DNA of 64,000 bases from Carettochelys insculpta (Eukaryota > Chordata > Testudines > Carettochelyidae): positions 106,526,501-106,590,500 of the forward strand of contig NC_134137.1 of the NCBI RefSeq assembly GCF_033958435.1, written 5' to 3'. The translations under genes and the position numbers were made by a program. Positions within the stretch are counted from its first letter, which is position 1. Each line of letters starts with the position of its first letter. Below the pieces are notes generated by a model that worked only from the letters and a program-made list of their open reading frames with translations, was not told the DNA's origin and did no database searches. This document shows positions 1 through 12,545 of this stretch, piece after piece.

Positions 1-1379
1 CCATGCACACTCCAATCTTTAATTTTTTTTCTTCCACAAAACTTTCTTTCTCCCTTCAAACTTGGAATTTGGTGGATTTTTTTTCAACCTACATTAGTAC
101 ATAAAGACAGTTTTAAATTAAAGTCCTTTTTGCTCTTATAGTAGCTGCATATGAACTTTTCTTCTCAACCTGAAAAAGGAAGATTATTTATAGAGCCAGT
201 ATCATTCTACCTCTACCTATTAAGCTAGGAGACAAATAGTTCTTTCAATTACAGGTGATGTTATTAGACCCTTCCATTGTACTGTGTTTTGTTTGTGCTT
301 TTATTTTTCTTTTGCCTTGTCTGGCAAAGTGGAAGCAGTGGCATTCTTGCCTTAACCCTCTGCTTCTGTCTCCTTCCCTTCACTTCTTAGCTTCCAAGCA
401 AAAGAAAAAGATAGTGAGGAAATGAGAGGAGGAATGGGGTGTGGGAAGAGCTAAAAAGAAGACCTCAGAATAAGAAAAGTATGACTGTTCAGCAACCGGT
501 TAGTTTTTTAGCTCCCTAGCTCAATCTATCAATCAGGCATAGCTGTCATACTCAGATTACTCCCCAGGCCTGCCAACCAGGCAGCTGTCACTTGGCTCAG
601 TGATTTAAAAGGACTCGGTGCTCACGGTTTCCACCTCTACAGTAGGCAATGGCAGCAGCCAGAGTCCCAGGCCCTTTGATTAGCAGCCAGAGTCTTGGGA
701 GGCTAGCCCCCAGCCCTGCCTCTTCAAAGGTCCTACCCACTTTCTCCTGGTCACACTGAGATTCACAGACCACTAAATGGAATTGCAGTGATCAGAGTGC
801 TAGCTCTGATGCCGTTGACAAACACTCTGTCACAACAACTCTCCGAGAAGCTTCAACCTTGGAGGAACTTACTGTGCCAGGGAGCTAGTCCTTTTGACAA
901 TAGATTACATCTGAGCCTTGCACCTTTTGGTAAGTGAAAAGGGACTTCTTCATAGTGGAAGAATTGGGCTTCTTATATTTCAGACTGTAACTAGTTTTCT
1001 GAGGGCTATCACATGTAACCATAGGTACCATATTCACAGAAATGTTGTTTTTGGAAGCACTGAACTGGTAGGATTGTCGTAAAATGTAATTTATAATACT
1101 CATTTGCTTAATATTATTCTTGGACAGATTTATATTTTGCCGTCCCACCATTTTTAAAACCTTGTACTGAATGTAGTGCAACTTCTGGTTGAGTATGCTG
1201 TTCAAGTAGATTACAGAATGGACTCTTGCAGAGTGAGCTGGTAGGACCGCCTATATTTGCTGTTGCCCAGCACGTTCCACTGTAAACTTCAGTTTTCAAT
1301 TGCTCATAACTGTGCTAAGTTTTTGCTATTTACAAATGTTAAGTCAAATTGGGCAGCCAAAATTAGTAGAGTTTTGTGA

Positions 1380-2280
1380 TGTGTAGCTGGGTTGGCTCCA
1401 GGAGGGGTTCCTCACCCTCTTGGTCAGTGGGTGGCCACTCCGCTCCACGGTTGCAGATACCAAAACAAACCCCCAAGTTAATAGTTTCTTTGCCCAGCCC
1501 TGCTTCAGGTGGGTGGGGGACAGTAGTTCAGCCCCCCCAGCCTTGCGTAAAGCCAGGGGAAGGGGGAATAGCCTCAGTCAGGGGCCTAGCCCTAGGGCAG
1601 GGCGGTGAACACGCAGTCTCAATGAGCCCAGTCCCTAGCTCAGGGCGGGGCAGCAAACCAACAGTCTCAGGCTGTGTCTACACTACCACCTTCCTTCAAA
1701 GGGAGGATGGTAAGTAGGGTGTTGGGAGTTTACTAATGAAGTGCTGCTCTGCATATGCAGCACTTCATTAAGCAAATTCCACGCCCCCCCCCCCCCCCCC
1801 CGCAGCAACTTCACTGGAGGCGAGATGGTAGTTTGAAGTTTAAAACTTCAGAGTTGCCATGGGAGGGAATTTGCTTAATGAAGGGCTGCATATGCAGCCC
1901 AACACTTCATTAATAAACTCCCAACACCCTAATTACCATCCTCCCTTCAAAGGAGGGTGGTAGTGTAGACAAGCCCTCAGGAAGGGAACAGGCACTTCAC
2001 CTATGTTGGTGGAAAGGGGGAGACTGCCACCCAGTGGATGGGTGGCAGGGGGGATGCAGGCCCACCCACCCCACTGCATCCCAGCCCTTGTTGCAGCAGT
2101 ACAGTCTGCTGGATGGGTCAGTGGGGAATCCAGACCGCAACATGCTGCCCAAAGACCTTTAACAGTCCTCTCTACTGTAGCTGGGTTGGCTCCCGGAGGG
2201 GTTCCTCCCGCTCTGGGTCAGTGGGCAGCTACTCTGCCCCACTACAAGATGTTAAAGGCATTGAGATCTGTGAAGACCCT
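1380..2280. repeat. GC-rich repeat with duplicated blocks, interrupted by a MITE
   Basis: A block beginning GCTGGGTTGGCTCC at about 1386 recurs at about 2179 with the same downstream words (GGGGTTCCTC, TCAGTGGG). Inside the first copy a unit of about 47 bp around a GGGCAG/GGGGCAG core occurs twice (about 1576-1669). This may be the interior or LTR of an old retroelement. The class cannot be settled from sequence alone. The open frames across it have no family resemblance and are not called as genes. Confidence 0.4.
1670..1975. mobile_element. MITE with TGTCTACACTACC termini
   Basis: The left end GGCTGTGTCTACACTACC is matched in inverted orientation by GGTAGTGTAGACAAGCC at the right end, and the arms stay complementary well inward (GCATATGCAGC and CTTCATTA words on both sides). 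It contains a run of 18 C at 1784-1801. It is about 306 bp with no coding capacity, so it is a non-autonomous DNA transposon. hAT-like affiliation is an inference, because no clean 8-bp target duplication is visible. Confidence 0.75.
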
Positions 2281-3214
2281 TAGAAGCTAGGAACCTGCTG
2301 CTCTGACAGGGCCTTGAGACGTTGCTCTAGCATGATTACATGCTGTCCAAATCTGGATCTCTCCTCTTTCTTGTGACCAAGCTTTGGCTGGCCAGTTCTA
2401 CCGGCATAAACGTATCAGCAGTTTTGAAACTTTTTTTCATGGTGATCCAGTTGAAGAAAATCCTTGATGGCTTTGACCCAACAGAGCTGGGGAATGGGAG
2501 CTTGGAGTGATAGAGGGGGCTCTGGGCTGGGGCAGGAGGTTGAGGTGCAGGAGTCTGTCAGGACTGTGGACTGGGGGGTTCAGATTTTGCCAAAGGGCCA
2601 GAGATTAGAGGTTTGTGGTGCAGGAGGAAGCGCTTGGTTAGGGGGTCAGCAGCATAGGAGGGGTCCTAAAGCAGGATTCCTTCTTCTTCTGGGACTGTGG
2701 TCCATACTGTGCTGCAGAAGCAGCCAGTGGCAGATCCAGATCTTAGGTGGAGGTGCACAAGCAGCTTCACGAGCCTTCTCACCTGCAGGCCAGTGGAAGA
2801 GCAAGCTGGGTGGTCAGGGTGCTGGCCACTCACAGAGCCAGCCTGGGAGACAGTTTTGCTGGCTGCTTCTTGGTTCAGCACAGTGAGAGAACAGGTGGGG
2901 ACGAGACATTTTCAAAGTGCGGCTTGTGACCCAGCTTCAGCCAGTCACCAGGGTCCCTGAGTGCTGAGCAAGACAACCCCAGGCTCCACATTCCACAACC
3001 TCATTTTTCATCAAGACCAGAAATTTGATAACCACTTTCATAAATTATACAGTTCGCTCCAGCTGCTGGCTGTTCTGGGATTTTCCTATTGTAGAATGAA
3101 TAAAAAAAGAGAGATTGTTTGATAAGAAAAAATGTGCTAGTGAATAAGTTGGTTGTAGTACTTCCTTCCATCCCCGCCTGTATCCCCCCATTTTTTATTC
3201 CCTTACCCTGCCCT

Positions 3215-4997
3215 TCTGTCGCGGAGGGCAATGCTGTTAAGCAATGTGTGTGCACTTGGGGAAACTGAGGCACGACACCAAATTTAAATTTTTCTTGATT
3301 TTTTGCCCCCGAGACACCTAACCACACCCTTAGAGGTGCTGGTGGAGTGTCTCACTGGATTTTACCCCGCAACCCAGCACGGTGTACACGGTGGTCGCTG
3401 ACAATGGGGTTTACAGGGTTGTGGTAGGATCCGCAGAAAAATGGTGCTGAACAGTGTCTGTCCTGAAAGAACGAATGAATCCCTTTAAAGGTGCAACCAC
3501 AAGAGGAATTTATTAAGGGGAGAGGAATTACACAATAGGATAAACCTAAATTGACAGACTATAGGTTTTCCCTTTCCTCTACTAGTTTTTTAGCACAGAG
3601 TTTGTCTATTTATGACACCAGCCCTTGAATTATGTAAAGCTGCAATGAGCAGCACCCTCAAAATGTCCCGCTACTTACAGCGAATCCCAGGAATCCCATG
3701 ACGTCTTCGCTGAGTGCTGTAAGGGGAAAGTAGTTAAAGCACAATATTACACAATCCTCTTTTATAGAGGTTCCAGTTAACGGCAAAGAATAAGAAGTAA
3801 CCTGCTGCAGGGAGTTATTCCCTCACAGGCAGAGGGGAGAGCCACGAAGCTCTCAACCCTAATTCCGGAATCACCTCTTACGATGATCCGGGCGCTCAAC
3901 CTCCCTCTCGAACAGGGGGGAGCAGATGGAATGGGACCGCCTCCTACGACAGTTCCTGAGGTTTGGGGTCGCCTCTTACGATGACCCCCTAGATTGGACC
4001 GCCAGTTAAACAGCTAGCCCAAGGTAAGAAACACCTTTCACGGTAGTTCCCAAATACAATATCCGTCCCTATTACGGGCCAGTCAAATTAATCCTTGCCT
4101 TTTACTGGCAAAGTAGATTATGCTTTTAGAATGCTATGAGGGTTGAAGGTATCTCGGGCTGGCTATAAATAGCGCCCCCTGTGCTATACATGGGCTAGTA
4201 GAAACAAAGGGTTACACAGTTCGGACTGTGTTAGCAGAACTGGGGCAGTCCCAGCCTACCACCTATAATGCGTTGCTGTTATTGGTTAGCACATCCAGCA
4301 GCAAGCAAAGATACAACAACGTGTAAAATACACACATTAACCAGGTCATTACAAGTACATTTGATTGTTACCTCTCCTTCCTTAGCTCTGTTTCCAGGCG
4401 CTGGGCCTGCAATCGCTTCTTTCAGGAGCTAGGAAAGTATGGCTGCACAGGCGCGTTTTTACAGTGCCGCGCTAGGCCTGACAGGAAAGAGGAGAGAAAA
4501 GAACCAGGAGGAAAAGAACCTGGGGATACAAAAACCTCCTGTAACAAATTTGCAAATAAGCAAGCAAATTTGTAGTGATTTCAGAACGGCCTTAGTTCTC
4601 CCCACCGGCCACGGCAATGGTCGAGGAGGAGAAGGGCAGGACCGCTGCTGCGGTTTGTCCCTGTCAGAGGGTGCACGCTCGTTAGGCGGCGTCACCTGCC
4701 AGAACAAACCTTCCGGGAAAAACCAGAGCCTTCAAAATGGTGGCAATCAGGAGCTCTTCTTTGTCCCTCGATGACTATGGGTGCAAAGTCCGAGTTCCTG
4801 AAGGCGTCCTCTTCGGGTCTTCGACATCCCTCGGCGGCTGGGGTACGACAACTGACATGAAGCTTGTCACCTTCTTTTCTTCTTTCTTCTTCAGCTCTTT
4901 AGTGATTTCAGCTCGGTCCAGGTCCCCAGAAGGAGTGAGAGCAAGGGCCTGTGAGGACCTGTTTGAAGTCCATGTTGCATTTTGGTTGCCATAGCAA
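3215..4997. repeat. Unclassified repeat-like block with a degenerate internal motif
   Basis: This block differs in composition from its AT-rich surroundings and is richer in CpG. A degenerate motif of the form CCTCYTACGAYGATCC recurs at about 3871, 3940, 3971 and, weaker, 4033. A TATA-like TATAAATAG lies at about 4164. An old solo LTR is possible, but I see no convincing TG...CA ends, primer-binding site or target duplication. The open frames within it are not recognisable. Confidence 0.3.
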
Positions 4998-5488
4998 CCG
5001 AGGAAAGCTATATGTTACATATTTAGTAGGTGTCCAAAACTAACCAACTAACTATTAGGATTTCAAACTGTAACTTATACATATTAACTGCCCCTCATAA
5101 ATATTTACACCAACTGTCATTTTCTGTCATTCTTGTTTACTTCATTCTAGATAGTTCTATATGGTGTTTTTCAAAGGGGATTTTTTACAGTAGATTTTTA
5201 TAGAGTACTCCTGTGGGCTTGATAGGGAATAAAGTCATGAATTAAACAACATAGATGTTAAAATGCTCAGTTCCTAAGGCTTTTGGTTAAGATGTGGGGA
5301 GAAACACACAGACACCACAGCCCATGGCCAGGGACATATCAAGCACCTCAGGTGAGGATATTTCAACACCTTCTTTCCCTTAGATTTTCTTTTATAGCTG
5401 AGTGTTGGTTGGATGGTTGGTTCATTTATTTTCAGCAAGCCTGAAGCTGTATGTACTGCTAATTGTGATTGGTGTGTTCTGATTAAAT

Positions 5489-5712
5489 GTATGCTTACAC
5501 TGCAATCCGAGATGTGATGCAACTCCGGTAACACACTGATGCTAGCATTGATAAGTGTAGCAGAGTAGATGTGGTAGCACAGCTGTTAAGCAAGCTGTGA
5601 AGCAGTGTCTATTGAAGTTGCTGGTGCATGCGTACTGTGATTTTTAGCTGTGCTAGAATGGATTAACTGTCACAGGCATATCACACCTTGTACTGCAGTG
5701 CAAACATACATC
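5489..5712. mobile_element. Short MITE with TTACACTGCA termini
   Basis: The left end TATGCTTACACTGCAAT and the right end ACTGCAGTGCAAACATA are inverted copies. It is about 224 bp and non-coding. The termini resemble the element at 48295-48593, so both probably belong to one family. Confidence 0.55.
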
Positions 5713-6077
5713 CAAAGGCTGATGACTTGTTAACTTACCTGAATGTAAAGGATTCTTTATGTTGTGGACACAGTGGATTTTCTCTGGAAAACAAGATCTA
5801 TCCAGAATGTGGGTCTGGAGAGGAAGGAACTCTAGGAGCAGTCAGTGCCTGAAGAGAAAGTCTGAACATCTTTTTTTTTTTTTTGGTCATCCTGTTGATT
5901 TCAGCCAAATCTCAGGAAGAGTGTGAGTTTGAATTCTGTACAGCATATGAACTGTGTTTGCAGAGCAGGTTGAGAAAGATTCTGCGTTAACTTTTTTAAT
6001 ATAAGCTAAATTATTTGGAAAGTTGTAACATTTGATAAATTCACATACGTTCTATATAGATGACATTATGGTATAAA

Positions 6078-6140
6078 TCACAGAATCCTAGAATTGGAAG
6101 AGACCGCGAGAGGTCATCGAGTACAGTCTCCTGTACTCAC
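6078..6140 (-). mobile_element. CR1 LINE 3' fragment
   Basis: CACAGAATCCTAGAATTGG followed by AGAGGTCATCGAG is the reverse complement of the CR1 3' untranslated end, which normally ends in repeated ATTCTATG-type units. Only about 60 bp is recognisable. Confidence 0.7.
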
Positions 6141-6830
6141 AATACCTGTCTGTTATTTTGATAGCCTTGTTCACTGTGGTACGTGTAATTGTGGACAGTC
6201 AAAGGAGAGGCTGTATATCCATATTTTTAGAGGCACAATTATGTTTCTTTTGGGTATGTTTTCAGGTGGCTATGTAATCAGCCAGCTATGGTTCCTTTTG
6301 GCTACGTAATCAGTTCCCACTTCATTAACATTTAATTAGTTGTCTGACATGTTCGTCCTTTTTTTATACTTCAAGAAATTTCTGCACATTTTTCATCTCC
6401 TTTCCTGCCCAAATTGGGAATTCATATCAGACTCCACTCTCATTGGCAAGCACCCTCAGCTAAACCCATGATTTATTAATAACACAGCTGTAGCTCCAGC
6501 ACTGTCATTAAGAGCTGGTAAACACTTTTCATTTTGTAAAAAGGCAAGATCGTTTACTTTTAACCTCTACAATTGTGTAATTTCTCCTAGACTATCTATT
6601 GAAATATTGGACTAGGATATTGCTTTTTTCCCGCCTTTTGTTAGCAAAGTAACTTTGTGCTTGGCTAATAAAGGATGAAAACTGCAAGAGTAACAGCCTT
6701 TACATCTGTTATCATGTGTGTTATGATCAGCCATTAATGGCCCCAGTTGAAGGTAATGCTCTAGCGCACAAGACAACATATGTACGTCCATAGTAAGAGG
6801 CAATCACTGCCTCAGAGTTTTCAGTCTAAG

Positions 6831-7060
6831 TCCAAGGGTCTCAAATTTCATTGTATCGCAACCCTCTTTGGACCATGAAAATATGACACTGCCCCAGGAT
6901 GAGGGACTGAAATCTGATCCCTGATGCCATGGGACTTTGATTTCAGCCCTGGGCAGTGGGGCTTTGGACAAAGGTCTGTTAATACCAGCGGCCTTTGGGA
7001 GCCCATTAAAACAGGGTCATGACCAACTTTGGAGTCATGACCCACAGTTTGAGAACTGCT
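6831..7060. mobile_element. Non-autonomous hAT element with perfect 8-bp TSD
   Basis: The element is flanked by AGTCTAAG at 6823-6830 and again at 7061-7068. Its ends are inverted copies: AAGGGTCTCAAATTT on the left and CAGTTTGAGAACTGCT on the right. The form TTCTCAAACTG is typical of Charlie-type hAT termini. It is 230 bp and carries no transposase. Confidence 0.8.
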
Positions 7061-7068
7061 AGTCTAAG

Positions 7069-7220
7069 CAGAGAAGAATGACAAAGATGAGAAAAATCAG
7101 AGTCTCAGAGGGTTTAGTGACTTACCCAGGATTATACCGAAGCACAATGGAAGAATCAAAACCCAGGCCCCTGACTACCAGTTCAGTCCACTGGACCGCA
7201 TTGCCCCTGTACATGTTGCA
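7069..7220 (-). repeat. Ancient MIR-type SINE fragment
   Basis: The words TTTAGTGACTTACCCAGGAT, AAACCCAGGCCCCTGACTA and CAGTCCACTGGACCGCATTGCC match the antisense MIR/CORE-SINE pattern I know from amniotes. It abuts the hAT target duplication at 7061-7068. Confidence 0.6.
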
Positions 7221-7817
7221 TTTTGATGTATATCTAACTGCTTTTGTAGCTTGTTTTAGAATTTGCTACTATAAATATTTGTTCTGTAGACCTCCACAGG
7301 ATCTGTCATGAGTTTGTTGACATCTTTTGTAATACATTAGCAGAGTTCATTGATCTGTTACCGATTTACTAAATAATACTAGTAATAATTTTCTCAATGG
7401 AGGAATTTCCTTTTAATTAAACATTGATCCCAGTTTAAACAAAGGCTCAAGATCATAAGCGGGTAACATTTTCCATAAGACTTTACGTATAGTTAAAATG
7501 GCATTTTCTTCCTTTTCCATTTTGGACATATCACAGTCAGCAATCTCACAATCAAAATGTATCTCCTAATCCTTTGATGTCATCTAATTAGTTTTACAGC
7601 TATTTGTGAAATGGATTCCAGTTCCTGCTGCATTCTTGAGAGAATTCTTTTGCTAGAATACCAATTAAGTTGTTACCTTAGTCAGAATGTTCATAAACTG
7701 CTTCTTTTCCGTTACGTTCTCTCTCCATGTTTCTTGGTCAACTGATTTACAATTGAATTTTAGACACATAGAAAAGTTAAAGAATACTCTTATTACAATT
7801 TTTTAAAATCTCTTGTT

Positions 7818-8076
7818 GGGTTTCTCTACACTTGCAAGTTGCTGTGCTGGAATTTTCTCACTCAGGGGTATGAAAAATCACTCCTCCCCATAAGCTCAGC
7901 AACTTTCAGTGCAGTAATTTGCCAGCATAGACAGGTTCTCAGCACTGCGAGCCATGCTACTTTTGGAAGTGGTTTTCCTGAAGCACCAGGAGAGGACTGA
8001 CACACTGTCATGATAAAGTGCTGTCACGGAAGCATGGCGGAAACAGCAGTTTAATACTGCAAGTATAGACAAAGCC
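7818..8076. mobile_element. MITE with TCTACACTTGCA termini
   Basis: GGGTTTCTCTACACTTGCAAG at the left is mirrored by ACTGCAAGTATAGACAAAGCC at the right. The element is about 259 bp and non-coding. It belongs to the loose group of (G)GCTNTGTCTACAC-ended elements found throughout the window. Confidence 0.65.
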
Positions 8077-8298
8077 ACTATGTCTGACTGTATTTCAGTG
8101 CAGACTATAATGAATTAAGTTACTGAGTACACTGATTGTCAGTAAAAAATTAGTACGTTCATTCTGTTTATGGGAGTCTTCATATGTCACCTAGCATCTT
8201 TAATTGTTGGCTTTTCAGGAAGGTGATCGTGTCTGTACGTACGCGTGTAGAATGACTAGCACAATCAGACATTGGTTCTGATTAAGGCCTCTAGTTCA

Positions 8299-9465
8299 CA
8301 GTTTCCCAGACTGTGTTCCGTATGTTGTGAATAGGTGTTCCATGAAAATATTTCAATGCTAGCAATATTTTTCCTTCTAAAATATTAAATAAGAAATTAT
8401 GTGTGTATCAAAAATGGTAAGGTATTTGAATAGTATTTAGATTGTGGGTATTTTAATATTTATAACACAGTCATAATAGTACAGATGTTATTATGTGACT
8501 TGTAACAAAACAAAGATGCAAAAATACTCTTCACACTAAAAAACCTGTCAAATGTTACTTATTTTTATTTTCCAGTAATTTTCTTTTAAAATAATAAATT
8601 TATAAAAACACAAAATTTAAAAATATTTTCCATACCTAATTTGTTTTGCATTTCTTTTCATAAAAATGTTTTTTAAGCTTTAAGGAAGGGCAGTCCTTTC
8701 TTTGAATAATATTGTCCTTTCTGTTTCTGAACAAAAGAACAATATTAGCCATCCTTCTTTCAGCTGTTATATTGATGTTTTGTTTTGAGTTTGTACTTAA
8801 TTTTTATACAGTTGGGTTGCAGCATTCACAAGTGTTTGGGGTTGAGAACCCTTGCGAATGTTGAATTTCATGACTGTCAGTTCGTGAATATTATTTTACT
8901 CTGGCTGGGCTCCTGGGCACCTCTTAGCAGCAGTGTGAGGAGATGGAGACTGGTGGCGGGGCTACGGGGAGCTGGTCAGTGGCCGTGTCATGCTCCTGTC
9001 TGGCTTTCAGAACCCTGAGGAATCAGCCATGGCACACTTCCTAGGCACCCTGGGGAAGTGGTGGCCACTGGGACTCCTGGCCCCGGAGCCCCAGGGAAGT
9101 GGCAGCCACCAGCGCACTCAGCCCTGGAGCCCCCGGGAAGCAGCAGCCGCTCGCAAATAATTGAATTTGTGAATGTTAAACTCATGACTGTCACTACCTT
9201 ACAGTATTTAATTATAGGAGGATGGTTAGCAGCCCTACCAGAAGAGCATTTGTTGTTCATTCAGATGATTTTCTCTTGTTTTTTTTTTAAATAAAAGGTA
9301 TCTAAAAAAAACTCTTTTAAATCAACTTTTGAGCATTATGTGTGGCTGTTTTTCAATATGAAACCTAACACACCCCAGCCCTCCCCCAGACCAGCATGTA
9401 TGTGTTCTGTCAGTATATTCCAAGCCCAAAAGTGTTCTGTGGCCAAATTAGTTTGGGAAATGCTG
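8299..9465. mobile_element. hAT-like non-autonomous element with GC-rich core
   Basis: The left terminus CAGTTTCCCAGACTG and the right terminus AGTTTGGGAAATGCTG are inverted copies of the CAGNNTTCCCAAACT type. The core (about 8930-9150) is GC-rich and holds repeated phrases such as GAGCCCCAGGGAAG. The flanks are AT-rich. The target duplication is not clear. Frames crossing the core are chance frames. Confidence 0.5.
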
Positions 9466-9710
9466 CTGTAGATGCTACTGTGATAGAAGTAAAATTATTA
9501 GTAACTTATATATCAGTATGGTTGTGATTTTTTTTTATACCTCCCATTTACTGACTGTCAGTTTTACAAAGCTGGGCCGCTAGTGTACCTGCAAGTGTTC
9601 TAGAGCAGTTTCCTTTGTGGTCCTTGGAAATGTCTTATATACTTGAGAATGTAAAATGTAGTTAATTTTAGTTAATTTTTCCAGAGCTGTAAAAAATTCC
9701 TGGTAATAGC

Positions 9711-10205
9711 TTGCTGATGCAGTATAAAAAGGATGTGGATTTGCTGGAGCAGGTTCAGCGAAGGGCAGCAAAAATGATTAAGGGTCTGGAGCACAAGACC
9801 TATGAGGATAGGCTGAGGGATTTGGGCTTGTTTAATTTACAGAAGATAAGACTTAGTGGTGATTTAATAGCAGCCTTCAACTTCCTGAAGGGGAGCCCTA
9901 AAAAGGAGGGTGAGAAACTGTTCTCAGTGGTGTCAGATGGCAGAACAAGGAGTAATGGTCAGAAGTTGAAGAGGGAAAGGTGTAGGTTAGATACTAGGAA
10001 AAACTTCTTCACCAGGCGGGTGGTGAAGCATTGGAATGCGTTACCTAGAGAGGTGGTGGATTCTCCATCCCTCGAGGTTTTTAAGTCCCAGCTGGACAAG
10101 GTCCTGGCTGGGATGACTTAGTAGGGGTTGATCCTGCTTGAAGCAGGGGGCTGGAGTAGATGACCTCCTGAGGTCCCTTCCAGCCCTGTGATTCTGTGAT
10201 TCTAT
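9711..10205 (+). pseudogene. CR1 LINE 3' end with ORF2 C-terminus
   Basis: An uninterrupted 136-residue frame at 9711-10121 matches the C-terminal tail of CR1 ORF2, downstream of the reverse transcriptase: LEQVQRRAAKMIKGLEH, then YEDRLRDLGLFNL, then FFTRRVVKHWNALPREVV and LDKVLAGMT. It is followed by the CR1 3' UTR (GATGACCTCCTGAGGTCCC) and the terminal repeats GTGATTCTGTGATTCTATGC. The element is strongly 5'-truncated, as is usual for CR1, and lacks endonuclease and polymerase domains, so it is a dead copy. The intact frame suggests a fairly young insertion. It lies in the sense orientation of MBNL2. Confidence 0.9.
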
Positions 10206-11334
10206 GCTAGTAATCAAGCAAGGAGATAAACAGAACATATTTAGTTTCTGGAAACCTTGGAGATTACAGGAATAAGTTCATGCTGGCCAAACGGAAAGGG
10301 TCCAGGTCATAGGGGAAAGATGTATTTGTTTGTTTGTTTGTTTTTAATGTTCTCAAACTATAACTATGTTAGTGACTATATAAGAAGCAGTCAGTGTCAT
10401 TTTAAACTGTTTTCATTTGCGGGATTTTTCTTTGACTTGCAAGTATACTCACTTATATTTCCAAAAATATTATCCAGGTTGTTCATCAAATTTATTTACA
10501 ATTTCCTATGCAGCATCTTTTTGGCATCTGCAGTGTGTACTACAGTTTTTTTTCCTTGCAGAACAACCGAAACATAATGTATGCTTCCTTTGATATTAAG
10601 GCAGATTGTCACACCTTTCTCTGTAATGACACTATGAAACCCATCCCAACATTTTTGTTTGAAAAAGCATCTTAAGAGATACACAAGCTCTCTACCTGTG
10701 TTACAAATGTATTCAGTAGAACATTTTGTTTTTCCATTTCAATAAATAACTCCTATTAAGTCTTTCATGTTTAGTATCGTCTAACATTTAGGTATGATAG
10801 TTTCCTTTTTGAGATTTTCATTATTCTCCATTATTTTATAATTTTGTGTGTCACTGAAAGAGCTCTCTTTCCCTAAGCTTCGGCCTAAATTAAGCTATTT
10901 TTGTTATGCTGATTTTTTTCAGTGATTTTAGGATTTTATGCAAAATCTACAGAAGAGTAACATATTCTTTCCTCCTTCTCTAGTAACTGAAATAATCTTT
11001 ATTAATTTAAGAATTTTATTTCTTTTTTCACCATGGAGTAAGAAGGTGAACATGACCTTGATGTTTTCTTCAGATGAAAATAGAACATGGGCTCATAAAC
11101 TCACATGAGTGAATGAACTTGAAGCAAATGATATGGTCCTGCAGATAAGAAATTAATTTGTTTCCCCAATTTTTCAAATTTTATATTAATATATGCATCT
11201 TAGAATAGTTTAGTTGTTTAATGTGTTCCCTTACGTCTTGTTTGTGCTCATGGTGATACAGTGAGAGCAACAGAATGCAAGCTGAAGCACTCCTACTCTT
11301 TGAATCGAAGGATAAGCATCTGTTTTTTCTAGTA

Positions 11335-11872
11335 CAGCTTGAACCTTTCTTGTCCAGCACGCTCAAGATGTGACTAGTGCTGCACGAGAGAATATGGATG
11401 ATGTGAGGTCAATTTTTTTTAAGCACATTACCAACACTTTTTTGCTGCTTATTGTGTTCATAGAACAAAAAAAGCAGTCCTGTAGTACTTTAAAGATTAA
11501 CAAAGTAATGTATTAGATGATGAGCTTTTGTGGGACAGATCCACTTCTTCAAATCTGGAAAATTCTGATAAAAGTAAGCTGACATGACAAGAATTTAACA
11601 GAAAGATAGAAAAAAAATGAAAACTGATGAATCGGCTGCATAGGACAGAAGGAGGAACCATGCATGGGTTCTCAGAAGGTATTTAGAGGAAAATTACAGC
11701 TAAATAACAACACATAACACAGAGCCAGGACTGTTGACTGTAACCAAACTTTATGGGGCCATCAGAAACTTGGCCACACCCATGATAACTGGTCATCCAG
11801 CTAACTAAAATCATGCCAGCTTATGAAATTTGCCGAACAAGAGAGTTCCTGATTAGAGAGGTTCCACCTGTG
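11335..11872. mobile_element. TA-flanked TIR element (TcMar/Tigger-like), interrupted
   Basis: It starts TA|CAGCTTGAACCT and ends AGAGAGGTTCCACCTGTG|TA, the same terminal consensus as the elements at 12191-12495 and 46025-46352. A Penelope-type tail (11462-11700) sits inside and accounts for the greater length. TA flanks suggest a Tc1/mariner-Tigger relative, but no transposase remains. Confidence 0.55.
11462..11700 (-). mobile_element. Penelope-like element 3' tail
   Basis: AAAAGCAGTCCTGTAGTACTT, AAAGATTAACAAAGTAATG and GAGCTTTTGTGGGACAGATCC are the same conserved tail seen on the Penelope-like copies at 19460, 36520, 51860 and 57575. Only the non-coding tail survives. The inner boundary is approximate. 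Confidence 0.65.
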
Positions 11873-12190
11873 TAATTGAATTTAACCCCATATAATTCTG
11901 GGCTCCCTCTTTCATGTTCTTAAAAGATATTGAGTCCAGTTATTTTTTCAGATCAATATAATTAAAACACAGTCTATTGAGATTCATCTACTTATATTTT
12001 CACAAAAATAGAAAAAGATACTCCATACACACAAGCAGCTAAAACTCATTCTTGCTTTATAGGACCTAAGGAAGCAAAAAATGGCGCAATTCAAATTTGT
12101 AAAAATTCTTTTGCAAATCACCTTGAAGTCTGAAGTCTGGGAACGTTTACATGTATACTTAACTTCAAGAATGGTACTCAGAAGCAGTTA

Positions 12191-12495
12191 CAGGCTGAAC
12201 CTCTATAATACAGACTTTCCTAGTCTGGCAACGCCTCTGGCCCCCAGTGACATCATGGGTGCTCTAGGGCTGAAACCCTCACAGGGAAAAAACAGCAGTC
12301 TGGGACAAGGAGCATTGCTTGACCAGGGAAAAATGGAGCCCTGACGTTCTGAGCACGGGAGCCCTGGCAACCAGGAATGGAGCTGGCCTGGCCTGCAGGT
12401 GAAGAGGGGCTGATATAGGCCTTCCCTGCTCTGGCAAAGTCTCTGATTTGGGATGGGTCAGGTTCCAAGGTGCTAAACAAGAGAGGTTCAACCTG
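12191..12495. mobile_element. TA-flanked TIR element (TcMar/Tigger-like)
   Basis: TA|CAGGCTGAACCTCTATAAT at the left and AAGAGAGGTTCAACCTG|TA at the right form inverted termini with TA on both outer sides. It is 305 bp, non-coding, and the same family as 11335-11872 and 46025-46352. Confidence 0.7.
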
Positions 12496-12545
12496 TATAA
12501 GGAAGCGGGGCAGAGCTGGAGAATTTTAGTCTCATTCACCTAGCT

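Noticed and set aside
9711..10121. Intact 136-codon frame as a host gene
   Set aside because: It is the CR1 ORF2 C-terminus followed by the CR1 3' end.
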